Source of the DNA: Chryseobacterium indologenes
Lineage (GTDB): Bacteria; Bacteroidota; Bacteroidia; Flavobacteriales; Weeksellaceae
Assembly: GCA_001013295.1 (NCBI GenBank)
Contig: LAZY01000032.1
Location: 33,539-97,538, forward strand
Direction of reading: 5' to 3'
DNA: 64,000 bases
Position 1 is the first letter of the stretch; each line of letters opens with the position of its first letter. Below the pieces are notes generated by a model. The model was given only the letters and a program-made list of their open reading frames with translations, was not told the origin of the DNA and made no database searches. A program made the translations under genes and the position numbers. Positions 24,671 through 32,931 of this stretch are shown here, one piece after another.

Positions 24671-26599
24671 ATGCTTTCGGTTCAAAGTTTAGGATTACAT
24701 CATTCAGGAAATTATTTATTTCAAAACGTCAATTTCACCATTAAAAAGGATGATAAAGTAGGTCTGGTAGGTAAAAATGGAGCGGGAAAATCCACTTTAT
24801 TGAAAATGCTTTCCGGAGAAATTAACTTCTATGAAGGAGAGGTCATTACAGAAGGAAGCATTACCATCGGATTCCTGAAGCAGGATCTTGATTTTGTGAA
24901 AGGAAGAACGGTTTGGAATGAAACTATGCAGGCCTTTGAGCAGATCAATGCATGGAAAAATGAGCTTGAAGAGGTGAATCATCAGATGGCAACAAGAACC
25001 GACTACGAAAGCGATTCTTATACAGATCTGATCAACAAGATGACAGAACTGAATGACCTTTTGATGAACCATGATGCCTACAATCTTGAAGGAGACATGG
25101 AGAAAGTATTGTTCGGTTTAGGATTTAAAGCTGATGATTTCCAGAAGATCACCGATGAATTTTCAGGAGGATGGAGAATGAGAATTGAACTGGCAAAGCT
25201 GCTTCTTCAAAAAAATGACATCATGCTTCTCGATGAGCCTACCAACCACCTTGATATGGAATCTATCATCTGGCTGGAGAATTTCCTTAAAGATTATCCG
25301 GGAGCCATCGTTCTGGTAAGTCACGATAAGCAGTTTATGACAGCGGTTTGTAACAGAACCTTTGACATAAACAATAAAAAAGTAGACGACTATAAAGCGA
25401 ACTATACCAAATATCTTGTGATGCGTGAAGATCGCCGTGAAAAACTGATTCAGGCTAAAAAGAATCAGGATGCGGAGATCAAGCAGATGGAAGACAACAT
25501 CAATAAATTCCGTGCCAGCGCTACCAAAGCGTCCTTTGCTCAGTCATTGATCAAAAAGCTGGACAAAATAGAACGTATTGAAGTAGATAACGAAGACGTT
25601 TCCAAATTCAATATCCGTTTCGTGCAGTCTATGGTTCCTGGAAAAGTGATTTTTGAGGCTGAGAATTTAGGAAAAGCTTATGGACAGAAACAGATCTTTG
25701 ACGATGTAGATTTCATCGTTCAGAGGGGAGACAGAATCGCACTTTTAGGACAGAACGGGCAGGGGAAAACAACCCTGGCAAAAATTCTGGCAGGAGATAT
25801 TAAAGATTATTCAGGAAACTGGAATCTTGGGCATAACGTGAACATCGGATATTTCGCACAGAATCAGGAAGAGGTTTTAACACCTAATAAAACGGTTCTG
25901 GAAGAAGCTGAAGATGCGGCTACTGAAGAAACCAGACCAAGAGTAAGAGATTTATTAGGATCTTTCCTATTCCAGGGAGATGCCGTTTCCAAAAAAACAA
26001 AAGTACTTTCCGGAGGGGAGAGAAACCGTCTGGCTCTTTGTAAACTATTGCTTCGTCCTTTCAATACTCTGATCATGGACGAACCTACCAACCACTTGGA
26101 TATTCAGTCTAAGGAGATCATCAAGCTGGCACTGCAGAACTTTGAAGGGACTTTAATTGTCATTTCTCACGACAGAGAATTCCTTCAGGGACTTTGTGAT
26201 AAGATCTATGAATTCCGTGACGGGAAAATGAAAGAATTCCTTGGGGACATCAATGAATATCTTGAGTACAGACAAAAAGAAACGATCAGAGAGATTTCTG
26301 CAGAAAAAGCCAAACTTCACAATGAAGAGGTAAAAGTAGAGCCTAAGAAAGAAGAAAAACCTGTTGTCAGCAACAGCCAGGCTTCTAATATCGTAAGCAA
26401 AGAGCAGAAAAATATTCAGAATAAAATCAAGAAGGTTGAAGAGAAAATTTCAGAACTTGAAACCAAGATAGAAGAAATGGAAGCCTCTTTTACCAAAGAA
26501 AATCCTTCTGACGATACGTTGGAAAAATATAACAAAGCTAAAGAAGAGCTTGACAACGCTTTACAGGAGTGGGAGTATTTGGGTACTCAACTGGATTAA
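24671..26599 (+). CDS. ABC-F family ATPase (translation factor type)
   Basis: 642 residues. Two ATP-binding cassettes without membrane segments. Walker A is GKNGAGKST (about 36-44) and GQNGQGKTT, signatures are FSGGWRMRIEL and LSGGERNRLAL, and Walker B is LLDEPTNHLD and IMDEPTNHLD. A basic linker lies between them, and a C-terminal coiled coil is visible at about 575-640 (KKVEEKISELETKIEEM). This is the Uup/EttA-like ribosome-binding group. The coiled-coil C-terminus favours the Uup-like branch. It acts on stalled or empty-site ribosomes. Antibiotic resistance activity is possible for the family but not indicated here. Confidence 0.93.
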   Translation: MLSVQSLGLHHSGNYLFQNVNFTIKKDDKVGLVGKNGAGKSTLLKMLSGEINFYEGEVITEGSITIGFLKQDLDFVKGRTVWNETMQAFEQINAWKNELEEVNHQMATRTDYESDSYTDLINKMTELNDLLMNHDAYNLEGDMEKVLFGLGFKADDFQKITDEFSGGWRMRIELAKLLLQKNDIMLLDEPTNHLDMESIIWLENFLKDYPGAIVLVSHDKQFMTAVCNRTFDINNKKVDDYKANYTKYLVMREDRREKLIQAKKNQDAEIKQMEDNINKFRASATKASFAQSLIKKLDKIERIEVDNEDVSKFNIRFVQSMVPGKVIFEAENLGKAYGQKQIFDDVDFIVQRGDRIALLGQNGQGKTTLAKILAGDIKDYSGNWNLGHNVNIGYFAQNQEEVLTPNKTVLEEAEDAATEETRPRVRDLLGSFLFQGDAVSKKTKVLSGGERNRLALCKLLLRPFNTLIMDEPTNHLDIQSKEIIKLALQNFEGTLIVISHDREFLQGLCDKIYEFRDGKMKEFLGDINEYLEYRQKETIREISAEKAKLHNEEVKVEPKKEEKPVVSNSQASNIVSKEQKNIQNKIKKVEEKISELETKIEEMEASFTKENPSDDTLEKYNKAKEELDNALQEWEYLGTQLD

Positions 26600-26604
26600 T
26601 TTTC

Positions 26605-26640
26605 AGTACTTAACGCTTAGAATTTAAAGTTTAAGGTTGG
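26605..26640. repeat. Heptamer-like repeat after the ABC-F gene
   Basis: TTAACGC, TTAGAAT, TTAAAGT and TTAAGGT follow in register directly after the stop codon region and run into the terminator stem. Confidence 0.5.
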
Positions 26641-26691
26641 TGTTTTTATAAACAGATATTCGTTTATAAGAATACCAACCTTTTTATTTTT
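26633..26691 (+). terminator. Terminator after the ABC-F gene
   Basis: Outer arms AAGGTTGGT (26633-26641) and ACCAACCTT (26674-26682), inner arms TTATAAAC and GTTTATAA, then a T-rich tail. A large, clear hairpin. Confidence 0.88.
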
Positions 26692-26747
26692 CCGTCTTTT
26701 CGTTCATATTATACTAAAAATTAACATCCAGTATTAAAATATTTTCA

Positions 26748-26755
26748 TAATTTTG
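26748..26755 (+). promoter_or_regulatory. -7 promoter element four bases before a start codon
   Basis: TAATTTTG (TAnnTTTG) ends at 26755 and the ATG of the next gene starts at 26760. The transcript start would fall at or next to the A of ATG. Confidence 0.5.
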
Positions 26756-26759
26756 GAGC

Positions 26760-27116
26760 ATGATTTTTAAAGAAAGCAGAAACCTGAAGAGTTTTATCTC
26801 CAAGCTATTGTTTGGGGTATACTTCCTCGCCCTGCTTTCTCAGAGCTTTCACCATCACGATTCTGTAGACAGTTTCAGAGGGTTCAACCTTAAGAAAACA
26901 GAAAACACCGTGACGAAGGCCGCTGCTAAAGAGAAAGCCGGCGACTGTCTGGCATGCCACTTTTTGGCTACCGGACATACACTAGCTCCTGAAGAATTCA
27001 GTTTTACCTTTGAGCACTATACTCAGGAGGTAAAACAAATCATCGCCATCCAGGAGAAAATCTGGTCTCAGACCAAATTCACATTTCAGCTTCGGGGACC
27101 ACCCGCACTTTCCTAA
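26760..27116 (+). CDS. Small membrane-anchored His/Cys protein, probable metal-related
   Basis: 118 residues. An N-terminal hydrophobic segment (about 13-30, ISKLLFGVYFLALLSQSF) is probably a signal or anchor. It is followed by a HHHD cluster and CLACHFLATGH (CxxCH with a second His). The spacing of His and Cys suggests metal contact rather than cytochrome c, as no other cytochrome features are present. It is placed 283 bases before a TonB-dependent receptor and lipoprotein, which fits an accessory role in metal uptake (inference). It resembles short DUF2946-like proteins, but I am not sure of the family. Confidence 0.55.
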   Translation: MIFKESRNLKSFISKLLFGVYFLALLSQSFHHHDSVDSFRGFNLKKTENTVTKAAAKEKAGDCLACHFLATGHTLAPEEFSFTFEHYTQEVKQIIAIQEKIWSQTKFTFQLRGPPALS

Positions 27117-27127
27117 TTCATAGACTC

Positions 27128-27326
27128 TCTAGGGTTTAAAGTTCTGTACTTTAAAGTTCAATGTTGAATGCTTACGATTTAAACTAAGGCTTAAGATTGT
27201 CGTAAATTGATATTTTAAAAATATCCAATTACCAGTATCTAATCTCCAGCCTCTATCCTCTTACCATTAATACATTTTACTTTTTACATTGTACATAATA
27301 CATTGTACATGATACATTCTACAATT
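27128..27326. repeat. Heptamer tandem repeats between the His/Cys gene and the TonB receptor
   Basis: Eight perfect-register heptamers at 27271-27326: TACATTT, TACTTTT, TACATTG, TACATAA, TACATTG, TACATGA, TACATTC, TACAATT. A weaker TTnAAnG-type array covers 27128-27200. The whole 283-base gap to the receptor gene is mainly such repeats. Confidence 0.75.
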
Positions 27327-27399
27327 AAAACAAACCCTATCCATAAATTTTAACGAAAAATGTACCCCATCAACAGGGTACGCAATCAATCTATTTACA

Positions 27400-29784
27400 A
27401 TGAAATTGATATATTGCCTGCTGCTGATCTTTTGTGGATCAGTATTGACGAGTGCACAGAAAACTTACACCGTACAAGGAACCGTTCAGGATTTTCACGA
27501 TAAAACCATGCTGGAAAATGCGGTGGTGAAAATCGGAGGGTTTACAGCAAAAACAGATAAAAAAGGAGCATTTTCTTTTGATAAGATCCCTGCAGGGAAG
27601 TATACACTCATTGCCAAACATCCTGATTGCAATGATTATACTGAAAATATAGGAGTTGATCAGGATTTGCATATAACGATAACCCTTGAGCATCACGTAA
27701 AAGACATCGAAACGGTGACCATTCACGGAAACCACAAGAATAACGGATCACTTATTGTGAAAACACTGGGGAAATCTGAAATAGAGAAAAATTCTACAGA
27801 CAACCTGGGAAATCTGTTATCAAAGATTTCGGGAGTGACCGCTCTGAAAACCGGGAACAATATTTCAAAACCGGTTATTCATGGGTTGTATGGAAGCCGT
27901 ATCAACATTCTGAATAATGGAGTACGACTTGCTGAACAGGAATGGGGAGTAGAACATGCTCCGAATGTGGATATTAACAATTTTCAGCATATTGATGTGA
28001 TCAAAGGGGCATCCGCTCTGAAATATGGGAGCGATGCAATTGGTGGTGTCGTAGTAATGGAACCTGAGATTTTCCCTAAAAAAGATACGATAAAAGGTTC
28101 TGTAAACCTTTCAGGAATTTCTAACGGAAGAGGATTGGGACTGGATGTAGATGTGGCCAAGACCTGGAAAAACGGATGGGCAGTGAAATCCGGAGGAAGC
28201 ATTAAAAAATTAGGAGATCAGCACACACCTGATTACAACCTGATGAACACCGGAATGGATTTTTCTTCCTTCAATTTTACGGTTCAGAATAACAGTTATG
28301 AGAAAGGAATTTCTTTTGATTATTATATGACACGCCAGAATATTGGCATTTACAGAGGCTCACACGTAGGAAATAATGAAGATTTCTACAATGCAATGAC
28401 CAGAAAAATTCCTGCCTATACCGGAGATTTTAGTTATAATATCGATAATCCTAGACAGGTTATTGATCATCATATCGCTAAAATTTCAGCATTCAAAAGA
28501 TTTGAAAATATTGGGAAAATTTCAGCAACATACAGTTATCAGTACAATCACAGACAGGAATATGACATAAGAAGAGGTGATCTGAATGATATTCCGTCTT
28601 TAGATCTGGCATTGATGACCCATCAGTTTAATATTAATGATTTGCTCGAAAGAGGAAAATGGTCCCTGGAAACGGGTATAGATGCAGGTTTCCAGAATAA
28701 TTATTCGGATCCTGCAACCAAGGCCAGACGTTTGATTCCTAATTATGATAAATATTCAGCCGGGGTGTATTCTATTTTCAAATACAAAATTTCACATGAT
28801 TTTAATGTAGAGGCCGGTGCGAGATATGATTTCAATCGCTACGATGTTACCAAATGGTATGATAGCAATGATTGGGAGAACCGCTACGCAGATTCCTACC
28901 CTGAATTTTATGTGAAAACCAATCAGAACAGAGTCCTGACCCGTCCTAAGCTGAACTATCAGAATATTTCGTTCAATGCAGGACTGGAATACCGTCCGGA
29001 TGCCAATTTTGACCTGAAGTTTAATTACGCAAAAGTAGGGCGAACACCTAATATTGCAGAATTATTTTCAGATGGTCTGCATCATTCTGCAGCAGTTATT
29101 GAAATTGGAGATATGAGCCTGAAAAATGAAGAGGGGCACCAGTTTAATTTAACAGCTGATGCTAAATTCAATATTTTGAAAGGGCTTAATGTTTCCGTAA
29201 ATCCGTATTTCTTTATTACCAAGAATTTCATCAACGAGATTCCGACTGGTATACAGAATACGATCAGAGGAGTATTTCCGGTGTGGGAATATCAGCAGAT
29301 CGATGCCAAAATGTATGGGGTAGACCTGGACATCAACTGGAAATTGACGGATAATCTGACCTATGTAGGAAAAGGAAGTTATGTGTATGGGCAGGACGAT
29401 ACCCATAACGAGCCATTGATATTAATGATGCCTCCTAATTTCTCCAACGCATTGCAGTTTAATAAAGAGAACTGGAGTAACTTTTACTTCACTCTTGAAA
29501 ACCAGACTTTTTTAAAGCAGAACAGATTCCCGGTTCATAATGCTACGATTTCTATTTATGAAGGTGGAGAGGAAGTAACAAAAACCGTGGACTTCAGTAC
29601 GCCACCGGGTGGGTACTCGCTGTGGAATATCCGTACGGGAGTCAACATCAGTAAAAATCTTTCTGCAGGTCTTATTGTAAACAACATTTTTAATGTTTCA
29701 TACAGAGATTATCTCAACCGTATGAGGTTCTTTTCAGATGAGGCAGGAAGAAACTTTATTTTAAACTTTAGATACCGTTTCTAA
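27400..29784 (+). CDS. TonB-dependent outer-membrane receptor, probable metal or metal-complex uptake
   Basis: 794 residues. Signal peptide about 1-19. A carboxypeptidase-regulatory-like domain (about 23-105) precedes the plug (about 110-225), which contains KPVIHGLYGSRINILNNGVR and ASALKYGSDAIGGVV, then a beta-barrel to the end with the C-terminal aromatic (FRYRF) used by BAM. The plug motif with EWGVEHAPNVD is similar to ZnuD/zinc or iron-complex receptors, so a metal is the likeliest cargo. It is not next to a SusD gene, which argues against glycan uptake. A lipoprotein gene follows after 50 bases, probably in the same operon. Confidence 0.85.
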   Translation: MKLIYCLLLIFCGSVLTSAQKTYTVQGTVQDFHDKTMLENAVVKIGGFTAKTDKKGAFSFDKIPAGKYTLIAKHPDCNDYTENIGVDQDLHITITLEHHVKDIETVTIHGNHKNNGSLIVKTLGKSEIEKNSTDNLGNLLSKISGVTALKTGNNISKPVIHGLYGSRINILNNGVRLAEQEWGVEHAPNVDINNFQHIDVIKGASALKYGSDAIGGVVVMEPEIFPKKDTIKGSVNLSGISNGRGLGLDVDVAKTWKNGWAVKSGGSIKKLGDQHTPDYNLMNTGMDFSSFNFTVQNNSYEKGISFDYYMTRQNIGIYRGSHVGNNEDFYNAMTRKIPAYTGDFSYNIDNPRQVIDHHIAKISAFKRFENIGKISATYSYQYNHRQEYDIRRGDLNDIPSLDLALMTHQFNINDLLERGKWSLETGIDAGFQNNYSDPATKARRLIPNYDKYSAGVYSIFKYKISHDFNVEAGARYDFNRYDVTKWYDSNDWENRYADSYPEFYVKTNQNRVLTRPKLNYQNISFNAGLEYRPDANFDLKFNYAKVGRTPNIAELFSDGLHHSAAVIEIGDMSLKNEEGHQFNLTADAKFNILKGLNVSVNPYFFITKNFINEIPTGIQNTIRGVFPVWEYQQIDAKMYGVDLDINWKLTDNLTYVGKGSYVYGQDDTHNEPLILMMPPNFSNALQFNKENWSNFYFTLENQTFLKQNRFPVHNATISIYEGGEEVTKTVDFSTPPGGYSLWNIRTGVNISKNLSAGLIVNNIFNVSYRDYLNRMRFFSDEAGRNFILNFRYRF

Positions 29785-29834
29785 AGTTGATACAAACAAT
29801 TCAAACAAAATTTTACAATCTTAAATTTTTTAAA

Positions 29835-30404
29835 ATGAAAAAACTATTCAATACTCAAAATATTATCAAATTATTAGCTGTTTTATTTCTTTCCATTACA
29901 GCCATTTCTTGTCAGAGAGATGGTTCTGCACAGGAAGATGATATTCCGCAGGAAGAACTGACGAATATTGTTTTATTGGTAACAGAAGACGGTACTACCA
30001 ATACAATTCCTTATAATTATAGTATCGGTGCAGGCGGACAGCCTACAATCCCTTTAAAGGACGGTAAATCTTATACTGTGGTTGCCACTTTTAAAAATGG
30101 AAACGAAGACGCTACCGATGAAATTCTTAAGGCTAAAAATGAACACTTTTTAATATTTGACTTCCCACAATCGAATATTACATTAGAAAGATTAGATGGT
30201 GGTGATCTTAGAAATGATGGAAAAAGAGTGGGATTGAGAACAAAATGGACTGTTGTAAAAGCGGTCAATGGTACCGCTCCTATATTGAAACTGGATCTTA
30301 TCCACGCTCCACAGAGTGTAAATGATGCAAAATCAGGTACAGCATGGGGAAGTGTAGTAGGCGGAGAAACCGATGCAGAAGCTAAATTTAACCTAAGTAA
30401 TTAG
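29835..30404 (+). CDS. Lipoprotein, probable partner of the TonB receptor
   Basis: 189 residues from the ATG at 29835. The lipobox is TAISC (Cys26). The mature part is acidic at the start (QEDDIPQEE), then has beta-rich stretches (NIVLLVTEDGTTNTIPY, YTVVATFKNG) and LKLDLIHAP. It is not a SusD-like, TPR or cytochrome protein. The placement directly after the receptor suggests an outer-membrane accessory lipoprotein that helps ligand capture (inference). The upstream in-frame start at 29787 lacks a signal and is rejected. Confidence 0.6.
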   Translation: MKKLFNTQNIIKLLAVLFLSITAISCQRDGSAQEDDIPQEELTNIVLLVTEDGTTNTIPYNYSIGAGGQPTIPLKDGKSYTVVATFKNGNEDATDEILKAKNEHFLIFDFPQSNITLERLDGGDLRNDGKRVGLRTKWTVVKAVNGTAPILKLDLIHAPQSVNDAKSGTAWGSVVGGETDAEAKFNLSN

Positions 30405-30425
30405 GAATAATTAATCTTGTTTGGG

Positions 30426-30452
30426 ACCACCGGAATTTCCGGTGGTTTTTTA
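30426..30452 (+). terminator. Terminator after the receptor-lipoprotein operon
   Basis: Arms ACCACCGGAA and TTCCGGTGGT, nearly a perfect palindrome, followed by a T-run. Confidence 0.88.
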
Positions 30453-30511
30453 TTTAACAATATTTGGCTGTATTAGTTGATTTTAAGTGGGTGATTTTCA
30501 TAAAAAATTCA

Positions 30512-30519
30512 TATTTTTG
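30512..30519 (+). promoter_or_regulatory. -7 promoter element of tig
   Basis: TATTTTTG, 22 bases before the start of tig. A GTG in place of TTG lies 18 bases upstream at the -33 position. Confidence 0.5.
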
Positions 30520-30541
30520 CAACCTAAAATTTTAATCAATA

Positions 30542-31876
30542 ATGAAGGTTACCGCACAAAACCATGATGATGTAAGTGCATTGCTTACAGTGACATTGGA
30601 AAAATCTGACTACAAAGAAAAAGTAGAGAAGCAATTGATTAATTATGCTAAAAATGCGCAAGTTCCTGGATTCAGAAAAGGGAAAGTGCCTTTGAGTATG
30701 GTTAAAAAACAATATGAAGCAGGTATTGCATTTGAAGAAATCAACAGACAGGTTTCTGATGCTTTGAACAACTATGTGAACGAAAACAAACTAAGATTAG
30801 TTGGTCAGCCTATTCCTCAGCCAGTAAACGAGTTCGATTACAATGCTGATCAGTTGGAAGTTGCTTTCGAAGTAGGATACGAGCCTGCATTCACTATAGA
30901 TTTAGCTAAATATGAAGCGCCTCACTATAAAGTAGAAGCTTCTGACAAAGAAATCGGAAAGAGCATTGAGAACATGCAGAAGCGTTTTGCTGAGCAGGTT
31001 CCTCAGGATAAAATCACTAAAGATTCTTACATTGCTTTAGAGGTTTCTCAGGTTGTAGAAGAAGATGCTGAAGGAGAGCACCACCACCATCCAAAGAACA
31101 TTACCATTACAGCTGAAAACAAAGAAGCTTTCAAATTGGTAAAAGGTCTTAAAATGGACGGATCTGTAAAAGTAACGAAAGAAACTCTTGCAGGTGATGA
31201 AGAATTAGCTAAAGAATTAGGATTCAGCAAAGAAGAAGTAGAGCACCTACACCACAATGAGGTAGAAGTAAAAGTAAAAGACTTCTATTCATTGAACCTT
31301 GCTGAGCTTAACCAGGAACTATTCGACAAAGTTTACGGAGAAGGAAACATTACTTCTGAAGAAGAGCTTAAAGATAAAGTGAAAGCTGAATTAGACGAGT
31401 ATTTCCAACAGAATGCTGACGTTCACTTCGTGAATAAAGTATTGGAGCAGGTTACTGAAAAAGAAGAAGTAGCACTTCCTGAAACTTTCTTGGTAAAATG
31501 GTTAATGTTCTCTAACCAGAACATCCAGTCTGAAGAGCAGGCTAAAGAAATCCTTGAAGCTGAGAAAAACCAGTTGAGATACCAGATCATCGAAGGTAAA
31601 TTGATGACTGATAACGAAATCAACCTTGACTACGCTGATGTATTGGCACAAGCTGAGCAATTAGTGAAAAATCAATTGGCTATCTACGGAATCCATCACT
31701 TAGGTGATGAAGAAATCCAGAAATATGCTGTTGAAATGTTGAAAGACCAGGAGCAGGTAAGACAAATTTCTTCTGAAGTTGCTATGGCTAAATTGAAAGA
31801 TGTAATTCTTGAAAAAGCAAGCAAAAAAGAAACTAAAATTTCTCACGACGAATTTTTAGAAGAGCTTAAAAAATAA
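30542..31876 (+). CDS. tig: Trigger factor
   Basis: 444 residues, ribosome-associated folding chaperone. The ribosome-binding tail signature GFRKGKVP is at residues 43-50. The middle domain corresponds to the PPIase region but is strongly diverged. It contains a HHHH patch at 180-183 and lacks a recognisable FKBP active site. The C-terminal helical domain (about 255-430) is regular. It follows its own promoter and ends at the terminator at 31902. Diverged PPIase regions are common in Bacteroidota trigger factors. Confidence 0.92.
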   Translation: MKVTAQNHDDVSALLTVTLEKSDYKEKVEKQLINYAKNAQVPGFRKGKVPLSMVKKQYEAGIAFEEINRQVSDALNNYVNENKLRLVGQPIPQPVNEFDYNADQLEVAFEVGYEPAFTIDLAKYEAPHYKVEASDKEIGKSIENMQKRFAEQVPQDKITKDSYIALEVSQVVEEDAEGEHHHHPKNITITAENKEAFKLVKGLKMDGSVKVTKETLAGDEELAKELGFSKEEVEHLHHNEVEVKVKDFYSLNLAELNQELFDKVYGEGNITSEEELKDKVKAELDEYFQQNADVHFVNKVLEQVTEKEEVALPETFLVKWLMFSNQNIQSEEQAKEILEAEKNQLRYQIIEGKLMTDNEINLDYADVLAQAEQLVKNQLAIYGIHHLGDEEIQKYAVEMLKDQEQVRQISSEVAMAKLKDVILEKASKKETKISHDEFLEELKK

Positions 31877-31901
31877 TTATACAACGATATAAATATTTGA
31901 A

Positions 31902-31930
31902 AACCGTCAATTTTTTGACGGTTTTTTTTA
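31902..31930 (+). terminator. Terminator after tig
   Basis: Arms AACCGTCAA (31902-31910) and TTGACGGTT (31915-31923) and a T-tract. Confidence 0.88.
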
Positions 31931-32091
31931 TTTCCGTATCCGGCGAAGATGGATAGTGTTTCTAAAAAAGAGTTAATAAATAAAATATCCTTCTGCCGTA
32001 AACAAGGGAATATCACGCATCCCTCATTATTTATCATTCATCATATATAATTATATTCCTATATTTACCCCTTAAACTTTATATAATAAAT

Positions 32092-32778
32092 ATGAAAAAA
32101 ATAATCATTCCTTTTTTCTGTGCAGTGCTGTTTTCAGTACCGGCAGTGGCTCAGAAAAAGGCGGCTGCTTCTGCTACAACGACAGCTGTGGCAACAAAAC
32201 TTACTCCTAAAGATGTTATTGATAATTACTTCAAAGCATCAGGCGGGAAAGAGAAATTAGAAGCAATAAAATCCATTATCATAGAAAACACTGTAAGTGT
32301 ACAGGGAATGGAAATTAAATCGGTTACAAAGAAATTAGGAAATAAATTCAAATCTGTACAATCTGTGATGGGGAAAGAAATGATCCAGTTCTTTGATGGC
32401 GAGAAAGGATATTTCGATCAGATGGGAACCAAAATGGATATTCCTGCAGATAAGATCAGCGAAATGAAGAAAGGAAAGCCAGTAGATGCTTTAGCTTTTG
32501 ATGCGGCTAACTTTAAGGAGGTATCCGTAGAAAAACTGGATGGAAAAGATTATAATGTACTTACCTCAGATAAAGGGAAGTTCTATTTTGATCCTTCAAC
32601 CGGTCTTTTGTATAAAACTGCGGCAAAAGAAGGCAACGCTACTATAAAAAGCTATATGACAGTAGATGGAGTACAGCTTCCTGCTGAAATGGAGGTTGAA
32701 GCAGGTCCACAGACGATAAACATCAAAACCACAAAAGTTGTGATCAATTCAGGGGTTACTGATGCTGATTTCAAGTAA
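32092..32778 (+). CDS. LolA-like outer membrane lipoprotein-sorting protein family
   Basis: 228 residues. Signal peptide about 1-20. A low-complexity Ala/Thr-rich stretch follows, then TPKDVIDNYFKASGGKEKLE and a series of beta strands (IENTVSVQGMEIKSV, MIQFFDGEKGYFDQMG, NVLTSDKGKFYFDPSTG) typical of the LolA/LolB-like half-barrel. Such proteins are found beside M16 peptidases in Bacteroidota. The role (lipoprotein transport, or a periplasmic accessory to the peptidase) is not certain. It has its own terminator at 32801 before the peptidase gene. Confidence 0.7.
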   Translation: MKKIIIPFFCAVLFSVPAVAQKKAAASATTTAVATKLTPKDVIDNYFKASGGKEKLEAIKSIIIENTVSVQGMEIKSVTKKLGNKFKSVQSVMGKEMIQFFDGEKGYFDQMGTKMDIPADKISEMKKGKPVDALAFDAANFKEVSVEKLDGKDYNVLTSDKGKFYFDPSTGLLYKTAAKEGNATIKSYMTVDGVQLPAEMEVEAGPQTINIKTTKVVINSGVTDADFK

Positions 32779-32800
32779 GAAATACTTTTTTAATGATATT

Positions 32801-32826
32801 AAAACCGGGTTTTACCCGGTTTTTTT
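32801..32826 (+). terminator. Terminator after the LolA-like gene
   Basis: Arms AAAACCGGG and CCCGGTTTT around TTTTA, followed by Ts. Confidence 0.88.
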
Positions 32827-32931
32827 AGTATATAGATAATTTTAACTCAAATTTAACTATAATATGTATTTTACGATTTCTTCAGTTTGTGAATAATTGA
32901 TACTTTTAGCGTGTAAATAAAATCAAATAAC

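Noticed and set aside
26760..27116. Cytochrome c because of CxxCH
   Set aside because: Only one CxxCH in a short His-rich protein, no distal Met region and no haem-maturation neighbours.
31078..31098. HHHH patch in trigger factor as a metal tag
   Set aside because: It sits in a variable loop of the diverged middle domain. Such His runs occur in trigger factors of this group and do not show a function alone.
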